Positions 1 to 5,069 of a stretch of DNA of 5,069 nucleotides are shown one piece after another. The translations under genes were made by a program, and so were the position numbers. This DNA is from JADFOB01 sp964651325 (lineage in GTDB: Bacteria > Planctomycetota > Phycisphaerae > UBA1845). The notes under the pieces were generated by a model. That model saw only the letters and a program-made list of their open reading frames with translations. It ran no database searches and was not told the origin of the DNA. The DNA is taken from contig CAZYXP010000237.1 in NCBI GenBank assembly GCA_964651325.1, positions 1-5,069 on the forward strand, in the 5' to 3' direction. Position 1 is the first letter of the stretch. Each line of letters opens with the position of its first letter.

Positions 1-778
1 GAGGCTCGCCGTAGGATTGAACGCGAATGCGCTTGCCGTTTCCGATAGCGGCTCGAAGTTGCTTGAGTCCGCCGCCATGCTTGTGGCCTCGGTACATCAG
101 TGTGAGCTGCCGAGCTTGCACGTCGTAGTCCTTGATCAGGGTCCGGCAAACACTGGCGGAGGTTGTTGATCCACCAATGACAAGGATGCGGCACGAAGAA
201 AGGTCAAGGGATGCCTCCTCCGCGACACGTCCGATCGCAATTCGACAATAATCGGGATCGAACCGACCCCAGTCGGTCGTCGCCCGCAGATGCTGCTCTG
301 CGCCCACCACTTCGTCTATCAGCTGTTGTACCGCCGGGCCCGCCGTTTCCGCGCGATCAGCAAGTCGGTATGCCGCCTGTAGCTGCGTCAAGACATCCCG
401 CTCGCCGGGAAGGTGGCTGTTGATGCCCGCGGCCGTGCGAAGCAGGTGATGGCGAGCCTCCCGATCAGAAAGAACGTTGACCTGATCCTCCGCCCCTGCG
501 CCGAAGAGCTGCTGGCCGATCCGCGACGTGATTTGTGCAAGCCGGCCGGGTTCGTCTGAGTGGTCTACAAAGCCGTAGAACTCGACACGGTGACAGGTGT
601 TCCAGAGAAACGCTTCCTCAATGCCAAGCGTTTCCCGAAGATCCCGCAACAATGCGGGGACCTCGCACCCGGATCGCTTGACCCGCCGCAACCCTTCCAC
701 GTCGGTGAAACGAAGCTTCGGGCCACGCCCGCTTCCTAGCCTTCCGCGCCGTGACATGCCGACCATGACCAAAGTCTT
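1..778 (-). other. hemA: Glutamyl-tRNA reductase-like domain of the fusion (HemA-like, partial, divergent)
   Basis: Glutamyl-tRNA reductase uses NADPH to turn Glu-tRNA into glutamate-1-semialdehyde at the start of the C5 heme pathway. Visible family landmarks are the short first strand TLVMVGMS (374-381), the nucleophile motif NTCHRVEFY with Cys434 (family S/NTCNRxE), the helix HHLLRTAAGINSHLPGERDVLTQLQ (split here; family HLxRVAxGLDSLVLGEPQILGQVK) and a Rossmann-like segment ILVIGGSTTSA (570-580). Several signature positions differ: the N-terminal H(R/K)TAP is replaced by a Gly/Arg-rich stretch, GEPQI reads GERDV, and the GAGE(M/T) glycine motif reads GGST. The C-terminal dimerisation part lies outside the window. 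An internal ATG at 823 is in frame just upstream but has no Shine-Dalgarno. It may be an active but divergent reductase, or a regulatory or repurposed domain. Confidence 0.8.
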
Positions 779-1894
779 TGCCGGAGTCGATGCACGCGCC
801 TCGATGGATGCAGGCCCCGCCATGGCCGTCAGCGAGCGTTGTTTGCCGCAAATGGGACGGCAGCCGCGCAGGATAAGGTGCTTGAGGGCCGTGATGAATG
901 GGTCAAAGGCATTCAATGCGGGGCAAAGGAACAGCTCCGCACCTTTGTCTTCAACGATCGGACGGTAGCGAAGGTCGATTTCCTCGAGCGTTTCCAGGCA
1001 GTCGGTGGTGAAGCTGATCGGACAAATCAGGATCCGTTTCTCACCTTCGTCCACGAGCTTTTCGAGCACGCCATCCGTATAGGGTTGCATCCACTTGGTG
1101 GGGCCAAACCGGCTTTGAAACGCCAAGGACATTCTGTGCTCTGGCCACGCCAGCTGTTGCCCTACAAGCGTCACTGTTTGGGCCATGTGCTTCGGGTAGG
1201 GATCGCCGCGCTCGACATACGAAACGGGCAGCCCATGAGTGGAAAAGAGCAGGTAGCAGTTGTCAGGCGTAAGGCCGTGGCTCCGGGCATATTGCTCCAG
1301 CAGCGTTCGCTGGGCGGCGATGTAGCCGCAATCGTTGTACCAGCTAAGCCGCGTGGCGACCTGAATCGTGTGGTCGTTGTCTTTAAGGTAGTCGTACACT
1401 TCACGCATCGCGGTCCCCGTGGTGGGGCCGCTGAATTGGGGGTACATCGGTACGACGACCAGCTCTTCTACGCCGGAAGCCTCGATTTCACGCAACGTCT
1501 GGCCAATGCCGGGTTGCCCGTACCGCATCGCGGTGAACACGCGCCACCCGCGAGGCAATACTTGCCGCAAGGCCTCGGCTTGGGCCTGCGTGATCGAAAT
1601 CAAGGGTGATCCCTCCTCCGACCAAATGGCGCGGTACATCTCGGCGCTCGATGGAGCGCGAAACCGACTGATCATGCGACCTAGCGCCCCATTGAGCCAG
1701 CCGAGCCCACGCGGCAATTGAATCACCGCGGGATCGCTCAAGAACTCGCTAAGGTAACGCCGGACGGCCGGCACGGTTGGTGCGTCCGGCGAGCCTAGGT
1801 TGATCAGCAAGACGCCTCGTTCCCTTCGAGCGGGGGAGGGGTTTTCCGACGGATTTCGGCTAGGACCGCCGGAGTTGGTAATTGGAAAACTCAT
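1..1894 (-). CDS. hemH: Fused ferrochelatase / glutamyl-tRNA reductase-like protein (HemH-HemA), 3' end beyond the window
   Basis: This is one open frame of 631 visible codons with no stop, running off the left edge. Residues about 27-345 are a complete ferrochelatase, which inserts Fe2+ into protoporphyrin (or coproporphyrin) to end heme synthesis. It opens with GVLLINLGSPDAP (27-39), has the catalytic His220 in FSTHGLP and the catalytic Glu301 in TTDCLETLEE. The His-Glu spacing of 81 residues equals that of B. subtilis HemH (His183/Glu264). A linker of about 25 residues follows (about 346-372), then a glutamyl-tRNA-reductase-like region from residue 373. The start ATG at 1894 has a Shine-Dalgarno ahead and no closer start before the ferrochelatase core, which leaves a 26-residue Ser/Pro-rich extension. 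Whether the iron acceptor is proto- or coproporphyrin cannot be decided by eye. The ferrochelatase assignment is very secure. The fusion follows directly from the reading frame, barring an indel error. Confidence 0.93.
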   Translation of the reverse strand, partial: MSFPITNSGGPSRNPSENPSPARRERGVLLINLGSPDAPTVPAVRRYLSEFLSDPAVIQLPRGLGWLNGALGRMISRFRAPSSAEMYRAIWSEEGSPLISITQAQAEALRQVLPRGWRVFTAMRYGQPGIGQTLREIEASGVEELVVVPMYPQFSGPTTGTAMREVYDYLKDNDHTIQVATRLSWYNDCGYIAAQRTLLEQYARSHGLTPDNCYLLFSTHGLPVSYVERGDPYPKHMAQTVTLVGQQLAWPEHRMSLAFQSRFGPTKWMQPYTDGVLEKLVDEGEKRILICPISFTTDCLETLEEIDLRYRPIVEDKGAELFLCPALNAFDPFITALKHLILRGCRPICGKQRSLTAMAGPASIEARASTPAKTLVMVGMSRRGRLGSGRGPKLRFTDVEGLRRVKRSGCEVPALLRDLRETLGIEEAFLWNTCHRVEFYGFVDHSDEPGRLAQITSRIGQQLFGAGAEDQVNVLSDREARHHLLRTAAGINSHLPGERDVLTQLQAAYRLADRAETAGPAVQQLIDEVVGAEQHLRATTDWGRFDPDYCRIAIGRVAEEASLDLSSCRILVIGGSTTSASVCRTLIKDYDVQARQLTLMYRGHKHGGGLKQLRAAIGNGKRIRVQSYGEP

Positions 1895-1904
1895 TCGGTG
1901 TAAT

Positions 1905-1909
1905 CTCCG
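1905..1909 (-). promoter_or_regulatory. Shine-Dalgarno of the HemH-HemA fusion
   Basis: CGGAG on the minus strand, 10 bases ahead of the ATG at 1894. It supports that start and the short N-terminal extension before the ferrochelatase core. Confidence 0.6.
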
Positions 1910-2053
1910 AGTGCCTCCCGGTCGCGGCCCGCAACCGGACAGTCACTTGCCTATATGTGCGCGCCGCCGCAGCGACCGAGCGCATCGTGGATCAAGCTGC
2001 AATTGAATAATCGTGCGAAAGTGGGGCGGCCTTCAGGCTTTCCCAAACGGACA

Positions 2054-2764
2054 CTAGACTGTGGCGAAAGGGGGCGCGCGCAAGCGGCGAATTCCGAGGA
2101 CGAGCAACCAGCAATGCGGTCGAAAAGCGTCCTGCCAGAGTGTGTTGGCCGATGTGAGCCCGCACGCGAACTGCTGCTGGACCCTCGACCCAGAATTCAG
2201 TTGCTGCACGAACTTGCGGCTTGCCCGGATCACGCATGGGATCAGGCAGGTCAAGGCTACAATCGTGATGCACTCAGGTGCGACGATTGGTCGGTCGGGC
2301 TGGACCACGTCTACATGCACCAACGCTACGATTGCGAACCACGCCACGCAAGAGCGCAGCGTGACATGCCACCGCAAGAAGGGAACGTTGATGATCTTCA
2401 GTACGAAAAAGGAAAGAGCCAGACCATAAAGCGCCGGCGCAATCAGCGAGCCCCTTCCATCGAGTACATGCCGAATAGAGGCGATAAACGCCGGCGTATG
2501 CACGGCCAGCATCATGAGCCAAAAAAGGCTGCGAACGGCGCTGAGGGAAGCTGCTCGCAAGAACAGCGTTCGGGTTTCGCTGTCAACCCCGTTACGATGA
2601 AACGCTCTGCCGGCTATCACGTTTGGCCCCTGCCCGGGTTCGTCCCCTGCCTCGGTGTGCGGAACGACGTTTCCGCCGCATCTCCGCCACCGTTTACTCC
2701 ACGACTTACCGAAGCTCCGAAGTATCCTATTGGACGCCTCGAGAAGCCTCAATAGGGATAACAT
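2054..2764 (-). CDS. Hypothetical multi-pass membrane protein, start uncertain
   Basis: I do not recognise this 236-residue frame. Its middle has about four hydrophobic segments, near residues 79-97, 106-125, 136-153 and 164-180, with charged turns between them, as expected of an inner-membrane protein. The opposite-strand frame is rich in charged residues and Gln and looks like a shadow. The tail after residue 181 is hydrophilic, with one more short hydrophobic patch near 219-225. Cysteines occur at 29, 139, 165, 173, 177, 201 and 218. The ATG at 2764 lacks a Shine-Dalgarno and sits inside two inverted repeats, so the first 40-60 residues may not be translated. A GTG at 2620 (residue 49) has AGGGG about 7 bases upstream and would keep all four segments. 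The stop is 159 bases before the heme fusion gene, so co-transcription is possible but not shown. Coding status is moderate. Confidence 0.5.
   Translation of the reverse strand: MLSLLRLLEASNRILRSFGKSWSKRWRRCGGNVVPHTEAGDEPGQGPNVIAGRAFHRNGVDSETRTLFLRAASLSAVRSLFWLMMLAVHTPAFIASIRHVLDGRGSLIAPALYGLALSFFVLKIINVPFLRWHVTLRSCVAWFAIVALVHVDVVQPDRPIVAPECITIVALTCLIPCVIRASRKFVQQLNSGSRVQQQFACGLTSANTLWQDAFRPHCWLLVLGIRRLRAPPFATV
2726..2756. repeat. Inverted repeat, 7-bp perfect arms with 17-bp loop
   Basis: Arms CCTATTG (2726-2732) and CAATAGG (2750-2756) are perfect reverse complements. The loop contains the palindrome CTCGAG. It lies within the first codons of the membrane-protein frame if that begins at 2764. 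It could form a hairpin in either transcript, but no U-tract follows on the minus strand, so a terminator role is not supported. Confidence 0.4.
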
Positions 2765-2782
2765 CGGCTAGATAACAGCCGA
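2764..2782. repeat. Inverted repeat, 6-bp perfect arms with 7-bp loop
   Basis: Arms TCGGCT (2764-2769) and AGCCGA (2777-2782) are perfect reverse complements around AGATAAC. It abuts the repeat at 2726-2756 and covers the ribosome-binding zone of an ATG at 2764. It may be a small operator, a weak hairpin or chance. Confidence 0.3.
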
Positions 2783-3054
2783 GCAATTACCGTGCCACGC
2801 ATTTTCGGACGATGCCCGCAGGGCTCTTGATCGTGCAGAACCGGCCCGAATCGAGCGCCAGCGACGATTACGCCCAATAGCAGCCCACGCGGCACTTCCA
2901 AACGCAGCGCGGGTTGCTATGTGCATTCAGCCAGACTTGAGGGATTTGGCGACCATCCAGCGGAATATCCCACGCGCGGCTTGCGATTGCGAGTACGAAG
3001 TCCACAGAGCACAGCCTCGCCGACGGTGGCCGAGGTTGCTCGATAACTGGCGCT
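2765..3054. other. Spacer of about 290 bases without a convincing gene
   Basis: This lies between the end of the prepilin-like gene and the membrane-protein frame. I saw no tRNA-like fold, no intrinsic terminator with a U-tract and no clear promoter. Small minus-strand frames of about 50 codons exist (for example from an ATG near 2928), but they lack a Shine-Dalgarno and recognisable sequence. A promoter for the downstream genes may lie here, but none is defensible by eye. Confidence 0.5.
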
Positions 3055-4005
3055 CTATCGGTTCCGTTCGGCCACCAGTTTGTCCATTCCTTCGCCGTTC
3101 CAAAGCCTATTGGTAGCTATGTGGTCGGCGCTTTCGGGATCCAGGATAGGCACGGGGACGCCGTGATCGTCAAGATCGTACCCGAGGGCGTCTGCGGACA
3201 TCTTCTCGGCATGCCCGTCAACGAACACCACATTGCCGCGCTTGGCGTGACGCATTTCCACCGGCGAATACCGGTACAACGAATTGTCATAACCCGTCGT
3301 GACATCTCCGCTCCCAGGGCCGAATTTGAGCGCGTTTCGCTCAACCGCGAGCCGGGGCGGGTCCAGGGCATAGGAATGCTTGCCATGTTTGGGGCCCGCG
3401 CCGCGACTATCGGCGATCATGACCGTCCGCCCGGCCGCCCGAATTCGCGTCGCGGTGACCGGATAGTTATCCCAGCGGTCCGGGTCGCTGCCCTGTCGCG
3501 AATTGCCGAGGTATTGGTAGTTGTACCCATAGGCGCCGTTGCGAACGTCGAATTCAAAGTCGTCCTTTAGGCTCGGGCAAAGGAAATAGCCGTTGGTCAT
3601 CTCCCGGCCGGGCTCGCCGCCGACCCCGCTCGATCCGTCCCCGAATCCCCCCGAGCTCGCCACTTCGTCCTGGAACGGCTGGGGGCTGATGACCGGGCCG
3701 ACCTCATCCGCATCGACAAACCACTGCCATCGAGGCTTCTTGCGACCCCATTTGTTGACGTAGACCTCTGCGCCGGAGGCTGGCCGTGGCGTCTTGAGCC
3801 GGAAGGGTGGGAATTTGTCGCGGCTTCCGGTCACATAGAGTGTCATGCCTGTACCGAGGCGTTTCAAGTTCGCCAAGCAAACCGTGCCCTTGGCCATGTT
3901 TCGTGCCGCGGAAAGTGACGGCAACAGAATCGACACGAGCAAGGCGATGATCGCGATAACGACCAGCAATTCGATCAGCGTAAACGCGCGTTCTCGTCCG
4001 TTCAT
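3055..4005 (-). CDS. Prepilin-type N-terminal cleavage/methylation, H-X9-DG domain protein
   Basis: This 316-residue protein resembles the type II/IV pseudopilin-like proteins abundant in planctomycetes. A short basic leader (MNGRERA) precedes FTLIELLVVIAIIALLVSILLP, split here across residues 8-29. Prepilin peptidase should cut between Ala7 and Phe8 and methylate Phe8. Glu12 is the conserved +5 glutamate, and the hydrophobic helix anchors the protein or packs it into a pseudopilus. A variable globular region follows, with a Gly/Ser-rich loop near 117-133. It ends with the H-X9-DG motif: His253, then Asp263-Gly264 in NVVFVDGHAE. The residue before the cut is Ala rather than the usual Gly, which peptidases often tolerate. 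The start is fixed by the leader length and a Shine-Dalgarno nine bases upstream. Its specific substrate or partner cannot be told; members are numerous and mostly uncharacterised. Confidence 0.93.
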   Translation of the reverse strand: MNGRERAFTLIELLVVIAIIALLVSILLPSLSAARNMAKGTVCLANLKRLGTGMTLYVTGSRDKFPPFRLKTPRPASGAEVYVNKWGRKKPRWQWFVDADEVGPVISPQPFQDEVASSGGFGDGSSGVGGEPGREMTNGYFLCPSLKDDFEFDVRNGAYGYNYQYLGNSRQGSDPDRWDNYPVTATRIRAAGRTVMIADSRGAGPKHGKHSYALDPPRLAVERNALKFGPGSGDVTTGYDNSLYRYSPVEMRHAKRGNVVFVDGHAEKMSADALGYDLDDHGVPVPILDPESADHIATNRLWNGEGMDKLVAERNR

Positions 4006-4014
4006 TTTCTAGTA

Positions 4015-4018
4015 CTCC
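4015..4018 (-). promoter_or_regulatory. Shine-Dalgarno of the prepilin-like gene
   Basis: GGAG on the minus strand, nine bases ahead of the ATG at 4005. It confirms the start, giving a six-residue leader plus Ala7 before the predicted prepilin cut. Confidence 0.7.
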
Positions 4019-4045
4019 GACATCCTTGTTCTCGGTGGATTGCCA

Positions 4046-4071
4046 TGGACTGTCCAAGCCCTTGTCGGGCT
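4046..4071. repeat. Two adjacent small inverted repeats upstream of the prepilin-like gene
   Basis: TGGAC-T-GTCCA (4046-4056) directly abuts AGCCC-TTGTC-GGGCT (4057-4071); each has perfect 5-bp arms. They sit about 40-65 bases upstream of the prepilin-like start, in the spacer after the DtxR-type gene. They could form a weak hairpin pair between the genes or a protein site. No U-tract is present. Confidence 0.3.
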
Positions 4072-4087
4072 ACGCCTGTTCTTTCCC

Positions 4088-4103
4088 GCGCCCCATGTGG
4101 CGC
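4088..4103 (-). terminator. GC-only hairpin just after the DtxR-type gene, weak terminator candidate
   Basis: On the minus strand GCGCC and GGCGC pair around a 6-base loop, four bases past the TAG of the regulator gene. The stem is entirely G-C, but the following bases are purine-rich with no U-run, so intrinsic termination is doubtful. Confidence 0.25.
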
Positions 4104-4107
4104 TCAG

Positions 4108-4620
4108 CTATCTTCGTCCACCCTCCTGTGGCACTACGGCCGCTACGGCCTGGCAAGTGCCCGCAACCTCACATTCCGAACAGCCTGGCGCCGACAATGA
4201 AACATCGCTTGGCCCCGGCACCACAACCTCGCCCGTTCGGACCGAATTAAAGAAAGACTCCATCCGGTTGACCGTGGCCGGACCTATCGCGTGCTCCATC
4301 ATGCACGCATCGACCTCCGCCGCCTCGGTATCCAGGCCGAGCACTTCGATTAGAAACGTCTTGATGACCTCGTATCGCCGGACGACGCACAACGCCACGC
4401 GATGGCCCGCCGGCGTCAACTGCACCATGCCATAGTGGTCGTGGAGCACCAAACCCGCTCGCTCAAGCTTCTTTAAGACTGCTGAAACCGTGCTCGGTGT
4501 GACGCCTAAACCCTTGGACATGTCCCGAACCCGACCGACCTGCTGATCCTGCTGCAAGCGGTATAGCACCTTCAGGTACATCTCGTGCGTTGGTGAAAGA
4601 CCGTATTCGTGGTCGTGCAT
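4108..4620 (-). CDS. DtxR/IdeR-family metal-dependent transcriptional repressor, two-domain form
   Basis: This family binds Fe2+ or Mn2+ and then represses iron-uptake or related genes. With the ATG at 4620 it has 170 residues. The winged helix-turn-helix spans about residues 8-75 (RVRDMSKGLGVTPSTVSAVL, then the wing around LTPAGHRVA), and the dimerisation/metal domain about 76-130. Primary-site ligands match DtxR: Met14, Cys106, Glu109 and His110 (EMYL and CMMEH). The Met-Cys spacing of 92 equals DtxR Met10-Cys102. A cysteine here, where Mn-type MntR has glutamate, favours an iron-type sensor. DtxR ancillary-site residues His79, Glu83 and His98 appear replaced by Tyr, Lys and Glu. There is no SH3-like third domain; the tail instead carries Cys147-x2-Cys150-x5-Cys156. 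An ATG at 4719 would add 33 residues, but that codon lies inside the predicted -10 box, while AAGGG seven bases before 4620 supports the shorter form. Confidence 0.92.
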   Translation of the reverse strand: MHDHEYGLSPTHEMYLKVLYRLQQDQQVGRVRDMSKGLGVTPSTVSAVLKKLERAGLVLHDHYGMVQLTPAGHRVALCVVRRYEVIKTFLIEVLGLDTEAAEVDACMMEHAIGPATVNRMESFFNSVRTGEVVVPGPSDVSLSAPGCSECEVAGTCQAVAAVVPQEGGRR

Positions 4621-4627
4621 GACAACG

Positions 4628-4632
4628 CCCTT
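4628..4632 (-). promoter_or_regulatory. Shine-Dalgarno deciding the DtxR-type start
   Basis: AAGGG on the minus strand, seven bases before the ATG at 4620. Together with the upstream promoter it argues for this start over the in-frame ATG at 4719. Confidence 0.55.
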
Positions 4633-4714
4633 ATTCCTGTGCGCCACTCCCGGGCGCGATCGCCAACTCATCCAGAGGACCGAGAAAAGCGAGCTTCTCA
4701 GCCTGTGACGGAGC

Positions 4715-4742
4715 ATCATAGGTGTTTTGTGTTATTCGTCAA
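4715..4742 (-). promoter_or_regulatory. Sigma70-like promoter for the DtxR-type gene
   Basis: On the minus strand the -35 is TTGACG (4742-4737) and the -10 is TATGAT (4720-4715), each five of six to consensus, with a 16-base spacer. Transcription would begin near 4708, giving a leader of about 88 bases to the ATG at 4620. Confidence 0.6.
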
Positions 4743-4765
4743 ACAAAATGTGACGCACAACACAA
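4727..4765. promoter_or_regulatory. 39-bp imperfect palindrome overlapping the -35 box (probable operator)
   Basis: Arms TTGTGTTATTCGTCA (4727-4741) and TGACGCACAACACAA (4751-4765) are reverse complements at 13 of 15 positions, with a 9-base AT-rich spacer. The left arm and the next base contain the whole -35 box of the promoter reading into the DtxR-type gene, the usual layout for repression. Autoregulation is plausible, since metal repressors of this family sometimes control themselves, but the sequence does not resemble the classical DtxR or MntR boxes that I know, so another regulator is possible. Confidence 0.6.
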
Positions 4766-4925
4766 TATTTCTATCAACGGCATTTTCGGGTTGAAACTTG
4801 ACCTCATTCGTAGGCGGGTGGCCCTGTCCTATTGGACGTGGGGGGGAGGCGATGATCTTGCGATCGCGAAGTGGAAGGTCCGAGGGCTGGCGCCCACGGC
4901 TCTGATTCAGCGGCAAACGCAGGTG

Positions 4926-5069
4926 TCAGAGACGCGGGTGAAATTTCGTATGCACGTGTTTGAGCTGCGCTTCGTCCACGTGGGTGTAGATTTGCGTGGT
5001 CGTCACATCCGCGTTGCCGAGCAATTCCTGGACGATCCTTAAATCGGCCCCCCCGGCCAGAAGGTGGGT
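4926..5069 (-). CDS. xerD: Tyrosine recombinase, XerD type, C-terminal end (5' part beyond the window)
   Basis: Only the last 47 codons are present, ending in TGA at 4926. They read THLLAGGADLRIVQELLG, then NADVTTTQIYTHVDEAQLK, then HVHTKFHPRL. This is the terminal part of the catalytic domain of Xer recombinases, which resolve chromosome dimers at dif with the FtsK translocase. The tyrosine of TTTQIYTHVD is the DNA-cleaving nucleophile, and the HxxFHPR-like ending resembles XerD more than XerC. The conserved LLGH of the family reads LLGN here, so the catalytic His (His270 in E. coli XerD) is Asn. The arginine, lysine and first histidine of the active site lie outside the window. A phage or integron integrase is possible but less likely given the match at the very C-terminus. 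Confidence 0.88.
   Translation of the reverse strand, partial: THLLAGGADLRIVQELLGNADVTTTQIYTHVDEAQLKHVHTKFHPRL

Noticed and set aside
839..1609. Plus-strand frame of 256 codons
   Set aside because: It lies entirely opposite the ferrochelatase domain, whose catalytic motifs are unambiguous on the minus strand. It is a shadow frame of GC-rich coding DNA.
1895..2053. Promoter for the heme fusion gene in the 159-base spacer
   Set aside because: AT-rich patches occur (around 1950-1957 and 2000-2013), but none pairs with a -35-like hexamer at proper spacing. Only the Shine-Dalgarno is supportable.
1955..2755. Long plus-strand frame of 266 codons opposite the membrane-protein gene
   Set aside because: Its translation is rich in Arg, Gln, Pro and His with no recognisable motif or hydrophobic core, and no Shine-Dalgarno supports it. 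The minus-strand frame has organised membrane segments.
2769..2928. Minus-strand small frame of about 51 codons in the spacer
   Set aside because: There is no Shine-Dalgarno, no recognisable sequence, and Ala/Arg/Ser-rich composition typical of random frames in GC-rich DNA.
2725..4838. Twelve-base direct repeat TCCTATTGGACG at 2725-2736 and 4827-4838
   Set aside because: One shared 12-mer is about what chance allows in a 5-kb window, and the two contexts have nothing else in common.
4884..4895. Small GC hairpin GGGC-TGGC-GCCC about 30 bases after the recombinase stop
   Set aside because: The stem is only four bases and no U-tract follows on the minus strand, so it is not credible as a terminator.
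4722..5042. Plus-strand frame of 106 codons over the right end
   Set aside because: It overlaps the recombinase C-terminus and the promoter/palindrome region on the other strand, and its translation has no recognisable features.

Overview
The window looks like a fragment of a planctomycete (PVC-group) chromosome. The clearest marker is a secreted-type protein with a type IV prepilin N-terminus and a C-terminal H-X9-DG motif, a class that is greatly expanded in Planctomycetota. The DNA is GC-rich and spacers are about 100-300 bases. Every gene I can support lies on the minus strand, so the window reads biologically from right to left. I found no tRNA, rRNA, CRISPR array or insertion sequence.

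From right to left: (1) 5069-4926, the C-terminal 47 codons of a XerD-type tyrosine recombinase. (2) 4925-4621, a spacer holding a good sigma70-like promoter overlapped by a 39-bp imperfect palindrome, an apparent repressor-operator layout. (3) 4620-4108, a DtxR/IdeR-type metal-dependent repressor with the primary metal site intact, no SH3-like third domain, and a cysteine-containing tail. (4) 4005-3055, the prepilin-like H-X9-DG protein, preceded by a clear Shine-Dalgarno. (5) 3054-2765, a spacer with no convincing gene. (6) 2764-2054, a probable multi-pass membrane protein of unknown function with an uncertain start. (7) 2053-1895, a short spacer with a Shine-Dalgarno but no promoter I can defend. 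(8) 1894 to the left edge, one uninterrupted frame carrying a full ferrochelatase followed by a glutamyl-tRNA-reductase-like domain.

The most interesting feature is the last. The terminal enzyme of heme synthesis (iron insertion) and a homologue of the first committed enzyme of the C5 pathway (glutamyl-tRNA reduction) appear joined in one polypeptide. The reductase half is divergent: the catalytic-cysteine motif is present, but the N-terminal His-Arg/Lys-Thr-Ala-Pro motif and the NADPH glycine motif are altered. An iron-type repressor two genes upstream suggests an iron/heme theme, but a shared regulon is inference; I saw no copy of the palindrome in front of the heme gene.
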